Source: an uncultured Oscillospiraceae bacterium (lineage in GTDB: Bacteria > Bacillota > Clostridia > Oscillospirales > Ruminococcaceae). Taken from it: DNA of 64,000 nt. The number at the start of each line of letters is the position of its first letter. Position 1 is the stretch's first letter. This document shows positions 1 to 8,997 of this stretch, in pieces. The notes under the pieces were generated by a model. The model ran no database searches. It had not been told where the DNA came from and saw only the letters and a program-made list of their open reading frames with translations. Made by a program: the position numbers and the translations under genes. Location: contig CAJFJV010000006.1 in NCBI GenBank assembly GCA_904384225.1, positions 18,613 through 82,612 of the forward strand, written 5' to 3'.

Positions 1-7
1 ATTCAAA

Positions 8-697
8 ATGAAAAAATTGATCGAACTTACCGGTATTCAAAAAAGCTTTCCAACCGGGGACGGCCCTCTTCCCGTTTTAAAGGGGATTGACCTGACCGTT
101 TGCCACGGGGAATTCGTCACCATTGTTGGAAGCTCGGGTTCGGGAAAATCAACGCTGATGAACATCATCGGCTGTTTGGATACGCCGGACAAAGGGATCT
201 ATCTGCTGGACGGCGAAGACGTATCCGATTTGTCCGACAGGCGGCTTTCTGCAATCCGCAATCGGAAAATCGGTTTTGTGTTTCAAGGCTTCCATTTAAT
301 CCAATGTCTAACTGCACTTGAAAATGTAGAACTGCCGCTCCGCTACCGCGGCCTTTCCCGCGCACGGCGGCGGGAACTCGCCGAACAGGCGCTGTATGAA
401 GTTGGCCTTGCCGAACGCATGCATTACCTTCCAAGCCAGCTCTCCGGCGGCCAGCAGCAGCGCACTGCTATTGCGCGCGCCGTAGCTTCTCACCCACCCG
501 TCATTTTGGCGGACGAACCGACCGGCAACCTTGACAGTGCGTCCGGCGGAGAAATTATGCGGCTTCTCCATGGCCTGCACGAAGGCGGGACAACCATCAT
601 CCTCATTACGCACGATCCGGCTGTAGCCGCTGCTGCACCGCGCCGGATCTGCTTTGCCGACGGAAAAATCAACCGTGAGGAGTATACTCCTTCATGA
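8..697 (+). CDS. ABC transporter ATP-binding protein (LolD/MacB/FtsE-like)
   Basis: Cytoplasmic ATPase subunit of an ABC system. Family members usually pair with a MacB/FtsX-type permease; none lies downstream on this strand, so a partner would be off the left edge. Visible motifs: Walker A GSSGSGKST at residues 41-49, Q-loop FVFQGF near 92, signature LSGGQQQR at 145-152, Walker B with catalytic Glu VILADE at 165-170, and switch His in LITHD near 202. At 229 aa it is full length. The ATG is only seven bases from the window edge, so its ribosome site cannot be judged. Its last 29 bases overlap the 3' end of the convergent nucleoside hydrolase gene. The substrate cannot be told from the ATPase alone. 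Confidence 0.9.
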   Translation: MKKLIELTGIQKSFPTGDGPLPVLKGIDLTVCHGEFVTIVGSSGSGKSTLMNIIGCLDTPDKGIYLLDGEDVSDLSDRRLSAIRNRKIGFVFQGFHLIQCLTALENVELPLRYRGLSRARRRELAEQALYEVGLAERMHYLPSQLSGGQQQRTAIARAVASHPPVILADEPTGNLDSASGGEIMRLLHGLHEGGTTIILITHDPAVAAAAPRRICFADGKINREEYTPS

Positions 698-1586
698 CGC
701 AAGCCATAATTTTTTCAAGAAGAAGTGCAGGATCTGTTTGCTCCGCCAGTATGATATTATGACGCCGGTCTGTCAATTCGGTATTGCCGGGTTCTTTTTC
801 ACAGTTTACATGAATCCCGCACTTTCGTACGGAAAACAGCTCCGGAAAAAGATAGTAGAGTACCGCCGTAGAATCATGCATTGTCGATCCCAGTTCGCCA
901 TACGCCGTACACGCCGCATAATTTGCTTTCAAAATCGTATACAGCGCATGGGCCAGCACCGTATCGCACTGCCCAATTCGATCAATCTGCATTAGGGAGA
1001 ATGCAACGGTTTCTGTTGTATTTAGCGGTATTAAAGCCAAATGATCCGCCTCCCGCAAGACGAATGCCGCACTTTCCGGGTCGCAAAACATGTTGAATTC
1101 CGCATAGGGACGCACATTTCCTTTTCCAATCCCGCCTCCCATTGTCACGATCCTGCCGATATGCTTCTTGCTATCGGGGAAGCGCATAAAAAGCATTGCC
1201 AAATTGGTTAACGGTCCAAGTGTAATATAGTCGACGGTTCCTTCCGAACAGATCGTTTCATATAGATATAAAAGCCAATCGTCTGTCTCTATTGGCTTTT
1301 TTTCCTGTTCTGAAAGGGAAAGTCCGCCCAATCCATCCGTACCGTGGATGTGCGCAGCTGTTTCATAGCTGCCTTTCTGCGGGCCGGAAGCTCCCGGCAG
1401 AACCGGGACATCCCATTTTAAAAGCGAACACATCGTAAGTGCATTGCGCACAGTGTGCTCTTTTGTTATATTCCCATATCCGGCAACAATCAACCGTACA
1501 TCCGAAGGACAATAATGCTGCAGCACAACAAAAGCCACCGCGTCGTCAATTCCGGGATCAGTATCTAAAATTATCGGGCGCCCCAT
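669..1586 (-). CDS. Nucleoside hydrolase (IUNH family)
   Basis: Hydrolyses the N-glycosidic bond of ribonucleosides in salvage. The diagnostic calcium/ribose-binding motif LDTDPGIDDA is at residues 7-16, and the late active-site segment MHDSTAV lies near the C-terminus; 305 aa is the usual length. The reading frame stays open further upstream (to 1748), but the ATG at 1586 directly precedes the conserved motif and has an AAAGGAG site eight bases upstream, so I chose it. A divergent promoter pair separates it from the MATE gene. The 3' end overlaps the convergent ABC ATPase gene across a 14-bp palindrome. Purine or pyrimidine preference is unknown. Confidence 0.92.
   Translation of the reverse strand: MGRPIILDTDPGIDDAVAFVVLQHYCPSDVRLIVAGYGNITKEHTVRNALTMCSLLKWDVPVLPGASGPQKGSYETAAHIHGTDGLGGLSLSEQEKKPIETDDWLLYLYETICSEGTVDYITLGPLTNLAMLFMRFPDSKKHIGRIVTMGGGIGKGNVRPYAEFNMFCDPESAAFVLREADHLALIPLNTTETVAFSLMQIDRIGQCDTVLAHALYTILKANYAACTAYGELGSTMHDSTAVLYYLFPELFSVRKCGIHVNCEKEPGNTELTDRRHNIILAEQTDPALLLEKIMACVMKEYTPHG
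678..691. repeat. Perfect 14-bp palindrome in a convergent gene overlap
   Basis: AGGAGTATACTCCT reads the same on both strands. It lies where the stop ends of the ABC ATPase (+) and nucleoside hydrolase (-) overlap, so both proteins end in a similar peptide (EEYTPS and KEYTPHG). No T-run follows, so it is not a classic terminator. Confidence 0.7.
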
Positions 1587-1698
1587 AAACCAAAACACTC
1601 CTTTTAAGTTCTTGTATCCTGCCAAAATAAACTTATTTGACTTTGATGGTATACCGGCATATCGGCGAAACAATACGTCTTCTGCATCTTGTTCACTT

Positions 1699-1727
1699 AT
1701 CATAGCACGAAAACGACAGACGGACAA
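1699..1727 (-). promoter_or_regulatory. Promoter of the nucleoside hydrolase
   Basis: On the minus strand: -35 TTGTCC, 17-bp spacer, extended -10 TGcTATGAT. It lies about 110 bases upstream of the chosen start and back to back with the MATE promoter. Confidence 0.6.
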
Positions 1728-1734
1728 CCGTTTC

Positions 1735-1763
1735 TTGTAAAGAAACATTATTTATGATAGAAT
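1735..1763 (+). promoter_or_regulatory. Promoter of the MATE operon
   Basis: -35 TTGTAA, 17-bp spacer, extended -10 TGaTAGAAT, about 30 bases upstream of the GTG start. The two divergent promoters are only seven bases apart, so a regulator bound here would affect both. Confidence 0.65.
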
Positions 1764-1795
1764 AAAGCCAACAAATAAAAAAGGGGATCGTTTTC

Positions 1796-3205
1796 GTGAC
1801 AAATCTCATACGGCGTTTCTTTTCGATACGCTATATGCTCAAACCCTCTCAGCGCATAAATGCGCCGCTGCCTCCTACCAAAGAGGTTTACCGCCATCAG
1901 TTCAATCTCACATGGCCCTGCGCAATTGAATCTGTTCTTGTCAGCCTGATCGGTTCTATGGATACCATGATGGTAGGCGGCCTTGGTCCGGAAGCAATTG
2001 CCGCTGTCGGTATCACCAATCAACCGAAATTTATTCTCTTGGCCGTAAGTTTTTCTTTAAATGTTGGGGTTACGGCAGTCGTAGCACGGCGCAAGGGGCA
2101 GCAGGACACTGTAGGCGCAAACCGCTGCCTGCGGCAAGCTGTTATCATCAGTCTGGCGCTCTCCATTTTGATGTCCTTGCTTGGTGCGGTATTTGCGCGC
2201 CCTATCCTGCTGTTTGCCGGAGCAGGCCCGGATACCATTGAAGACGCTGTAATCTATTTCCAAATCCTGATGATCAGTATTGTCTTTATGTCTCTGAGCC
2301 TGACAATCAACGCTGCCCAACGAGGTGCAGGAAACACCAAAATTTCTATGCGCACCAATCTTGCCGCCAATATCGTCAATATTATTTTGAATTATCTGCT
2401 GATCAACGGCATTTGGGTTTTCCCCAAAATGGGGGTCGCAGGCGCCGCGGCGGCAACTGCAATCGGTAATATCGTCGGCTGTATTATGTCCGTCATGTCA
2501 TTGTTTTATCACGCTCATTTTCTTGACTTCCGCACTAAGACAAGCTGGCGGTTTGACAGGAAAACAATGGGCGCACTTGTCTCTATCAGCGGCAGCGCCA
2601 TGGTTGAGCAGGTGTTTATGCGGATAGGCTTCTTTACATATGCCAAAATCGTTGCCGGCCTTGGGACGGTAGCCTTTGCAACACATCAGATCTGTATGAA
2701 TATCATCAATCTTTCTTTTTCATTTGGAGACGGCCTTGGTGTTGCCGCATCCTCTCTTGTCGGGCAAAGCCTTGGGGAGAAGCGGCCGGATATGGCGATT
2801 ATATATGGAAAAACTGGTCAGCGCATGGCTTTTTGCATTTCAAGTGCGCTATTCGTCTTTTTCCTATTAGGCCGCCATTTCCTGATGGAATTATTCACCG
2901 ATGATGCGCGCGTCATTGCACTCGGTGGGATTATCCTCATTATCATTGCCTGCACAACACATGTCCAGACTGCACAAGTTGTTTATTCCGGCTGTCTGCG
3001 GGGAGCGGGAGACACAAAATTTGTTGCGCTATCCTCCTTTATTAGCATTGGTATCATACGCCCGGGGCTTTCTTGGATTCTTTGTTTCCCCTGCGGATTG
3101 GGCCTTGTAGGCGCATGGCTTGGCCTATTTGGGGATCAGTTTCTTCGCATGATATTCTGTATGACACGTTTCCGCGGCGGCCGTTGGACAAAAATTGAAC
3201 TATAG
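1796..3205 (+). CDS. MATE family efflux transporter
   Basis: Integral membrane antiporter that exports drugs or metabolites using a cation gradient. The 469-aa protein has about 12 hydrophobic segments arranged as two related halves. The first half carries the MatE hallmark around SLIGSMDTMMVGGLGPEAIA (roughly residues 44-63), and the second repeats it around SGSAMVEQVF. The start is GTG at 1796 with an AAGGGGAT site nine bases upstream; a Met 14 codons in is a weaker alternative. It heads a three-gene operon with a PH-domain protein and an acetyltransferase. Substrate unknown. Confidence 0.93.
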   Translation: MTNLIRRFFSIRYMLKPSQRINAPLPPTKEVYRHQFNLTWPCAIESVLVSLIGSMDTMMVGGLGPEAIAAVGITNQPKFILLAVSFSLNVGVTAVVARRKGQQDTVGANRCLRQAVIISLALSILMSLLGAVFARPILLFAGAGPDTIEDAVIYFQILMISIVFMSLSLTINAAQRGAGNTKISMRTNLAANIVNIILNYLLINGIWVFPKMGVAGAAAATAIGNIVGCIMSVMSLFYHAHFLDFRTKTSWRFDRKTMGALVSISGSAMVEQVFMRIGFFTYAKIVAGLGTVAFATHQICMNIINLSFSFGDGLGVAASSLVGQSLGEKRPDMAIIYGKTGQRMAFCISSALFVFFLLGRHFLMELFTDDARVIALGGIILIIIACTTHVQTAQVVYSGCLRGAGDTKFVALSSFISIGIIRPGLSWILCFPCGLGLVGAWLGLFGDQFLRMIFCMTRFRGGRWTKIEL

Positions 3206-3234
3206 GCGATATTGCAAGAAAGGAATTACGCTAT

Positions 3235-3642
3235 ATGAAGCCAGCATCTATTAAATACTTATGGAAGGACCGTAAACGCATTTTAGGTATGCCGCTCTCT
3301 TTTACCCGATACCGTTTAAGTGAAGACCGGATTTTTTTAGAGGTAGGCTTGCTGAATATGAAGCAGGAAGAAGTCCTTTTATACCGTGTCCGGGATTTAA
3401 GCCTATCACGCTCTTTTTGGCAGCGGATTTTTCGTGTGGGGACCGTACATTTACATTCTTCTGATAAAACTACTCCCGTTTTGGCGCTGAAAAATATCCG
3501 TTATCCAAATGAAGTAAAAGAACTGATTCATCGGCAGGTCGAAGAAATGAAAGTTTCCCGGCGCATGCGTGTAGGCGAAATTTTGGATCACAACTTTTCC
3601 GATGGGGAGGACGAGGATATTCTTGCCTCTGATTTTGAATGA
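3235..3642 (+). CDS. Bacterial PH-domain protein
   Basis: A 135-aa protein matching the bacterial pleckstrin-homology (bPH/YdbS-like) pattern: a beta-rich core with FTRYRLSEDRIFLEVGLLN, then RVRDLSLSRSFWQRIF, then LALKNIRYPNEVKELI with a closing helix (residues about 20-105). The tail is acidic (GEDEDILASDFE). There is no membrane segment, unlike many YdbS proteins. The ATG follows an AGAAAGGAA site. Its stop overlaps the start of the next gene (ATGA). Function unknown; membrane association through the MATE neighbour is possible but not shown. Confidence 0.75.
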   Translation: MKPASIKYLWKDRKRILGMPLSFTRYRLSEDRIFLEVGLLNMKQEEVLLYRVRDLSLSRSFWQRIFRVGTVHLHSSDKTTPVLALKNIRYPNEVKELIHRQVEEMKVSRRMRVGEILDHNFSDGEDEDILASDFE

Positions 3643-4136
3643 ACAGCCCTGTTTATCTGGAAACCGCCCGTTTGGTTCTACGCAATTTTAATGAAGCAGA
3701 TCTTAATACGCTTGTCGATTACCGGAGCCATCCATTATGTGCCCAATATCAAAGAGGGCAATTTAAAGACCGTGAAAACCTAAGCCGGCTGATTGCACGC
3801 ACCAAAACAGATGATCCATTTTCAATCGGGCAAAGCCGTCTGGCTATCGCGCGCAAGGACACCGAAGAAATAATCGGGGATTTGTTTGTGGGCATTTCAA
3901 AAAACACGGCTGCGCTGGGCTACACGATTTCTTACCGGTATCATCGACAGGGTTTTGCCTATGAACTGCTTTCCGCTTTTCTCCCCGCACTTCAGTGCCG
4001 ATTTCCAAACTATGATATTATCTGCTGTACCGATACAGAAAACACAGCAAGCATATCCCTGCTTTTAAAACTCGGATTTATAAAAGAGGGGTATAGAAAA
4101 GAAATAGATTCCCTCATATTCCGCCTCCCGAAATAG
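3639..4136 (+). CDS. GNAT N-acetyltransferase (RimJ/RimL-like)
   Basis: 165-aa single-domain acetyltransferase. It opens with LETARLVLRNFNEADLNTLVDY, typical of the RimJ/RimL branch, and has the acetyl-CoA region around LGYTISYRYHRQGFAYELLSAF and the closing NTASISLLLKLGFIKEG near residues 139-155. The ATG overlaps the PH-domain stop, implying translational coupling. A strong terminator follows nine bases after the stop. The acceptor (protein N-terminus or small molecule) is not predictable. Confidence 0.88.
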   Translation: MNSPVYLETARLVLRNFNEADLNTLVDYRSHPLCAQYQRGQFKDRENLSRLIARTKTDDPFSIGQSRLAIARKDTEEIIGDLFVGISKNTAALGYTISYRYHRQGFAYELLSAFLPALQCRFPNYDIICCTDTENTASISLLLKLGFIKEGYRKEIDSLIFRLPK

Positions 4137-4144
4137 TGAACGAA

Positions 4145-4190
4145 AAGAGGCTTCGGTTTCAGTGCTTTGAAACCGAAGCCTCTTTTATTT
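4145..4190 (+). terminator. Terminator of the MATE-PH-GNAT operon
   Basis: Perfect 16-bp stem (AAGAGGCTTCGGTTTC with its complement), 8-base loop, then TTTTATTT. The stem bases also read in the opposite direction, so it can serve the convergent dehydrogenase gene. Confidence 0.9.
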
Positions 4191-4235
4191 CGCCTAAACG
4201 CCCTATTTTTATCTGTCCGGCGTACAAGATTTTTC

Positions 4236-5096
4236 TTAGCTTTTACGGTAGCTATGTATCATCGCCTGTGTCCCACAATCTCCAAACCCTTCTTTTTCAA
4301 GCGCTTCATTCATTTTCAGTACCTGCTCTAATATGGGCAGCGGATCGGCACTTTGCTCCAATGCAATCCGCATATCCTTGACAAAATGCTTTAAAAAGAA
4401 TCCTGGCGCATCGTCGCCGTTTATCATTTTGGGCCCATTCGCACGCATCTGAAAACTTCCCGCTGCGCCGTTTTCAATACTTTCAAGCATTTTTGCCGTA
4501 TCAAGGCCAACACGTTCACCATAAGCAACCGCTTCACAAACACCCGCAAGGGCCCCGGCTATGGCAATTTGATTTGCCATTTTGGTGTGTTGTCCGGCGC
4601 CATGCCCGCCTTCATAAACGATGGTTTTCCCCATTGCACGGAACAACGGAAGACTGGCCGCAAAATCGGTCTCATTCCCGCCTACCATGATCGACAGCGT
4701 TCCCTCTCTTGCCCCGGTGTCGCCGCCAGAAACGGGCGCATCTAACACATGCAGATTTTTTTCCCGCCCAGCTTCTGCAATGCGAAGGCTAAGGCGGGGA
4801 TCTGTCGTTGTCATATCGATCAGGAAAGCGCCCTGCTCTGCTCCCGACAAAATACCGTTTTCGCCGAAATAGACATCTTCTACATCCTTTGGATAGCCGA
4901 CCATTGTTATGACAGCTTCCTGACCCATCGCGCACTTAGCCGGGCTTTCTGCCCATTGTACACCAGTCTGCCGTAAAAAATCTTCGATCTTTTCCTTCCG
5001 GCGGGTATATACCGTCAATTCAAAACCGGCCTTCACTAAGTTCGCCGCCATTCCCCGTCCCATAATACCAATTCCGATAAATCCGATTTTTTTCAT
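4236..5096 (-). CDS. NAD(P)-dependent beta-hydroxyacid dehydrogenase (tartronate semialdehyde reductase-like)
   Basis: 286-aa member of the 3-hydroxyisobutyrate/2-hydroxy-3-oxopropionate reductase family, which interconverts beta-hydroxyacids and semialdehydes. The N-terminal nucleotide-binding site is GFIGIGIMGRGMA at 5-17, the substrate motif DAPVSGGDTGAREG is at 119-132, and the catalytic Lys is K172 in TKMANQ. Tartronate semialdehyde reduction would yield glycerate, the substrate of the glycerate kinase encoded at 36.4 kb, but the two genes are far apart and the substrate is not proven. Single gene with its own promoter. Confidence 0.85.
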   Translation of the reverse strand: MKKIGFIGIGIMGRGMAANLVKAGFELTVYTRRKEKIEDFLRQTGVQWAESPAKCAMGQEAVITMVGYPKDVEDVYFGENGILSGAEQGAFLIDMTTTDPRLSLRIAEAGREKNLHVLDAPVSGGDTGAREGTLSIMVGGNETDFAASLPLFRAMGKTIVYEGGHGAGQHTKMANQIAIAGALAGVCEAVAYGERVGLDTAKMLESIENGAAGSFQMRANGPKMINGDDAPGFFLKHFVKDMRIALEQSADPLPILEQVLKMNEALEKEGFGDCGTQAMIHSYRKS

Positions 5097-5145
5097 GGAT
5101 GCTCAACCCTCTCTTTTTAAGCCCAAATGGCTCGTCAATATTTTT

Positions 5146-5174
5146 ATTATAACGGAAGCCGCTCTATAAAGCAA
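5146..5174 (-). promoter_or_regulatory. Promoter of the hydroxyacid dehydrogenase
   Basis: Minus strand -35 TTGCTT, 17-bp spacer, -10 TATAAT, roughly 50 bases upstream of the start codon. Confidence 0.6.
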
Positions 5175-5255
5175 ACAGGGAATTTGATAAAAAGCACGCC
5201 TTTTTTAATATATAGCCTCCCACTGCACACCATCCCCCCATGAGCAAACCAAATA

Positions 5256-5305
5256 TAAAAAAGCAGAAGGCCGCCTCTGCGCAATGCAGCCTGCGGTCTT
5301 CTGCT
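5256..5305 (-). terminator. Terminator downstream of guaB
   Basis: A 13-bp stem with one G-T wobble (AGCAGAAG-CCGC core), read leftward, ends in TTTTTTAT. It lies about 145 bases beyond the guaB stop. Two further small hairpins (5323-5341, stem GGATAGGG; 5351-5381, stem GCCTCTGAA) lie between guaB and this terminator, so the transcript has a structured 3' end. The rest of 5097-5450 shows no gene. Confidence 0.8.
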
Positions 5306-5450
5306 ATCGTTTGTATCTGTTTGGATAGGGAATCCCTATCCTTTTATAAAGCCTCTGAATCCCGGCATGCGTTTCAGAAGCACAGGATTAAAGCCTTCCT
5401 AAAAGGGGTTCCATAATACAGCGATCCCTCTTTATATTTTCTATTCCGCT

Positions 5451-6962
5451 TTATTTGGAATAATGAGCGGCGTTGTTGTCCTTTAAAACAACATCATGCG
5501 CGCCGCCCTCAACAATGCTGGTGGAGGACACGAGCGTCAGCTTCGCCTTCTTTTGAAGCTCTGCAATAGAAAGAACGCCGCAGTTGCACATTGTAGACCG
5601 AACCTTTGCAAGCGATTTATTCACGTTTTCTTTCAATGGACCGGCATAAGGAACATAGGAATCGACGCCCTCTTCAAAAGACAATTTGGCGTCGCCGCCC
5701 AAGTCATAACGCTGCCAATTGCGTGCACGGTTGGAGCCTTCGCCCCAATATTCTTTCATATAATTGCCGTTAATAATAACTTTATTGGTCGGGCTTTCAT
5801 CAAAACGGGAAAAATACCGTCCCAGCATAATAAAGTCCGCACCCATTGCAAGCGCAAGCGTCATATGATAGTCGTGTACAATACCACCGTCGGAGCAGAC
5901 CGGGATATAAATGCCGGTTTCCTCAAAGTACTCGTCACGCGCTTTGGCCACTTCTATCAATGCGGTAGCCTGTCCGCGGCCGATCCCCTTTTGCTCACGG
6001 GTGATACAGATTGAGCCGCCGCCGATACCGACTTTTACAAAATCTGCACCTGCCTTAGCCAGAAACAAAAAGCCGTCGCGGTCAACCACATTGCCTGCGC
6101 CCACTTTTACGTTATCGCCGTAACGTTCACGGATCCACGCCAGTGTACGGGACTGCCACTCCGTAAAGCCTTCGGAGGAATCGATACATAAAACATCTGC
6201 CCCCGCTTCAACCAGAGCCGGCACACGCTCGGCGTAATCGCGCGTATTGATGCCTGCACCAACTACATACCGCTTGGAACTATCCAACAGCTCGTTTGTG
6301 TTTTCTTTATGTGTCGAATAGTCTTTACGGAAAACCATATATTTTAAATGCTGATCCTTATCAATCAACGGAAGGGAGTTCAGTTTGTTTTCCCAAATAA
6401 TATCGTTTGCTTCCTTCAAAGTAGTCGTATCTGGTGCACAGATCAGCTTTTCAAACGGCGTCATAAAAGACGACACTACCTCGTCTTTAGACATACGGCT
6501 GATACGGTAATCCCGGCTGGTTACAATCCCCAAAAGGCGCCCGTTTGCCGTACCGTCCTCTGTGACGGCGACCGTTGAATGCCCCGTTTTTTCTTTAAGC
6601 GCCAAAATATCGGCCAAAGTTGCATCCGGACGAATATTGGAATCGCTGGTTACAAATCCTGCCTTATAGCTTTTGACGCGGGCTACCATTGCCGCTTCGC
6701 TCTCTACCGACTGTGAGCCATAGATAAAAGAGATGCCGCCTTCTTTTGCAAGGGCGATTGCCATTTCTTCGCCGGAAACGGACTGCATAATCGCAGACAC
6801 AAGCGGAATATTCATCGTTATCGCGGAAGTCTCACCCTTTTTAAACTTTACAACAGGCGTCTTCAGGCTGACATTTGCAGGAATACATTCCGCAGAGGAA
6901 TACCCCGGGACAAGCAGGTATTCACCAAACGTACGGGACGGTTCTTCAAAATAGAAAGCCAT
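5451..6962 (-). CDS. guaB: IMP dehydrogenase
   Basis: Oxidises IMP to XMP, the committed step of GMP synthesis. The TIM barrel is split by a CBS pair (about residues 105-225), and the catalytic loop [10 protein letters not shown] carries the active-site Cys at about 319. The mobile flap keeps the Arg-Tyr pair (NWQRYD). The N-terminal third is divergent from common IMPDHs ([15 protein letters not shown] where many have SAGMDTVTESEMAIA). An ATG six bases upstream exists, but AGGAG is only two bases from it and eight from the ATG at 6962, so 6962 is chosen (503 aa). Monocistronic. Confidence 0.9.
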   Translation of the reverse strand: MAFYFEEPSRTFGEYLLVPGYSSAECIPANVSLKTPVVKFKKGETSAITMNIPLVSAIMQSVSGEEMAIALAKEGGISFIYGSQSVESEAAMVARVKSYKAGFVTSDSNIRPDATLADILALKEKTGHSTVAVTEDGTANGRLLGIVTSRDYRISRMSKDEVVSSFMTPFEKLICAPDTTTLKEANDIIWENKLNSLPLIDKDQHLKYMVFRKDYSTHKENTNELLDSSKRYVVGAGINTRDYAERVPALVEAGADVLCIDSSEGFTEWQSRTLAWIRERYGDNVKVGAGNVVDRDGFLFLAKAGADFVKVGIGGGSICITREQKGIGRGQATALIEVAKARDEYFEETGIYIPVCSDGGIVHDYHMTLALAMGADFIMLGRYFSRFDESPTNKVIINGNYMKEYWGEGSNRARNWQRYDLGGDAKLSFEEGVDSYVPYAGPLKENVNKSLAKVRSTMCNCGVLSIAELQKKAKLTLVSSTSIVEGGAHDVVLKDNNAAHYSK

Positions 6963-7009
6963 GTTCATCTCTCCTCATTTTTATTGTATTTTATTCTTTA
7001 CAATACTAT

Positions 7010-7051
7010 GGAAAAAGCACAAAGTCAAGACATCAAACCGACTTTGTGCTT
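7010..7051 (-). terminator. Terminator of pyk
   Basis: Perfect 12-bp stem (AAGCACAAAGTC with its complement), 13-base loop, then TTTTTCC when read leftward from pyk. It sits immediately upstream of guaB. Confidence 0.85.
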
Positions 7052-7111
7052 CTCTCATAGACAAATTCAGCGAAAGCGTCCATTTTTTCGCCGTTTTCTG
7101 CCCGGATTCCG

Positions 7112-8863
7112 TTAGGTTTTGTTCGCCATATTGCAAACAATCCCGCGTTCCGCATCCAGCGTGACATTTGTTCCGGAGCGTAGGATATCTGTTGCATTCT
7201 TTGCGCCTACAAGAACCGGTTTTCCAAGCGCCAACCCAACAATAGCCGCATGAGAATTGGCACCGTCCTGCTCAGTAATAATACCGGCACAGTCCTTTAT
7301 CAAATCAAGGATGGCATTGGAGGTCTTAGGAATGACGAGAATCTCACCCGGCTTAAATTGCTGACGCGCCTCCTCTTCGCTGTCGCACACACACAGATTT
7401 GCATGCACCTGCTGCGCCGTAATGCCGGTACCTGTAATCAAAATATCGCCCACAATGTGTACGCGCATCATGTTCGTAGTCCCTGAAATACCAAGCGGAA
7501 CACCGGCCGTAATGCAAACCAAATCGCCGTCTTCTATCAGGTTTAAATTTTGGGCACAGTTGATAGCATGGTCGAACAGTTCATCTTCGCTGTGCTTTTC
7601 CTCTAAGAGCATCGGCGTCACACCCCACGAAAGGCTCAACTGATGGTATGCCTGCTCATTCGGCGTACCCGAAATAATCGGGCACTGCGGCCGGTATTTC
7701 GAAATCATACGCGCTGTTTGCCCTGTCGTGGTGACAGTCAGAATCGCGGCAGCCTTCAAATCGGTTGCCGTGGTAACCGTCGCATGAGAAATCGCGTTTG
7801 TGATATTCGGAAGATCCGTTGAAACACGGGTTCTAAATTGTTTTTCATAGTCGATTTCCCGTTCCGCCCGTTCCGCAATCAGCGCCATAGTCTTAAGCGC
7901 TTCAACCGGATAAGCACCCGCTGCTGTTTCTCCCGAAAGCATGATCGCGCTGGTTCCGTCATAAATGGCGTTGGCAACATCTGTGGTCTCTGCCCGTGTC
8001 GGCCGCGGATTCTTAATCATGGAATCCAGCATCTGTGTCGCTGTCACTACAACCTTTCCGGCATTATACGCTTTATGGATCAGTTTCTTTTGGATGCCCG
8101 GAAGCTCTTCGAAGGCAATCTCCACGCCCATATCGCCGCGGGCGACCATAATGCCATCTGCCACGCGGAGAATCTCGTCTATATTTTTTACGCCCTCCGC
8201 ATTTTCGATTTTAGCAATGACCCGGATACTCTTGGCGTCAGCCGTGCTCAAAATTGCGCGCACATCCTCAATATCCTCGGCACAACGCACAAAAGATGCG
8301 GCAATAAAATCAAATCCCATCTCCGCGCCAAATAAGATGTCACTTTTATCCTGTTCGCTAATGTATGGCATAGACAGACGGATTCCGGGAACATTTACCC
8401 CTTTCCGGTCGGATACCGGCCCTCCATTATCCACAAGACATTCAATATCAGTCTCGGTATGGGAAAGCACATGCATTTCGATCAAACCGTCGTCAATCAA
8501 AATGCGGCAGCCATCGTAAATATCCATCGGAAGCTGTTTATAAGACACAGACACGCACTTTTCCGTACCCGGAACGTCGCGTGTCGTCAAGGTAAAGTGA
8601 TCGCCTTTATGCAGCATGACTTTCCCTTTTTCAAAAAGGCCTACACGGATTTCCGGCCCCTTTGTATCGAGCAAAATACCCACTGGTAAAGAGAGCTCCC
8701 GGCGAATGCGGTCGACCTGCTCAAAGCGCTTCTTATGATCCGCATGCGTAGAATGCGAAAAATTAAAACGTGCTACATTCATCCCCGCCAGCATCAGCTC
8801 CCGCACAACCTCGTCGGAATCGGTCGCCGGCCCTAACGTGCAGATTATCTTCGTCTTTCTCAC
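7112..8863 (-). CDS. pyk: Pyruvate kinase with C-terminal PEP-utiliser domain
   Basis: Final glycolytic step, PEP + ADP to pyruvate + ATP. The catalytic barrel has RFNFSHSTHADHKK (residues 33-46), the Lys/Glu site in VIAKIENAEGV and MVARGDMGVEI, and the alpha/beta C-domain. At 583 aa it is about 110 residues longer than the minimal enzyme. The extra tail from about residue 500 resembles the PEP-utilising mobile domain, with the TEQDGANSHAAIVGLALGKP motif containing the phosphohistidine position. This layout is common in Bacilli and Clostridia. Monocistronic, with a terminator after it. Confidence 0.95.
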   Translation of the reverse strand: MRKTKIICTLGPATDSDEVVRELMLAGMNVARFNFSHSTHADHKKRFEQVDRIRRELSLPVGILLDTKGPEIRVGLFEKGKVMLHKGDHFTLTTRDVPGTEKCVSVSYKQLPMDIYDGCRILIDDGLIEMHVLSHTETDIECLVDNGGPVSDRKGVNVPGIRLSMPYISEQDKSDILFGAEMGFDFIAASFVRCAEDIEDVRAILSTADAKSIRVIAKIENAEGVKNIDEILRVADGIMVARGDMGVEIAFEELPGIQKKLIHKAYNAGKVVVTATQMLDSMIKNPRPTRAETTDVANAIYDGTSAIMLSGETAAGAYPVEALKTMALIAERAEREIDYEKQFRTRVSTDLPNITNAISHATVTTATDLKAAAILTVTTTGQTARMISKYRPQCPIISGTPNEQAYHQLSLSWGVTPMLLEEKHSEDELFDHAINCAQNLNLIEDGDLVCITAGVPLGISGTTNMMRVHIVGDILITGTGITAQQVHANLCVCDSEEEARQQFKPGEILVIPKTSNAILDLIKDCAGIITEQDGANSHAAIVGLALGKPVLVGAKNATDILRSGTNVTLDAERGIVCNMANKT

Positions 8864-8997
8864 GGAAAAAACCTCCCTTGTATTTTAAACAGGCAGATTG
8901 TTTTCCACCTGTGCGCCAGTCGGCGCATGTCCTTTTCCCTTTTTCTTTATACATTCTCATTTTACACGATTCCATGCACAAAGAAAAGTCCCTATTT

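Noticed and set aside
4136..4381. Plus-strand frame after the GNAT gene
   Set aside because: It runs through the perfect terminator hairpin and then antisense to the dehydrogenase; no protein-like features.
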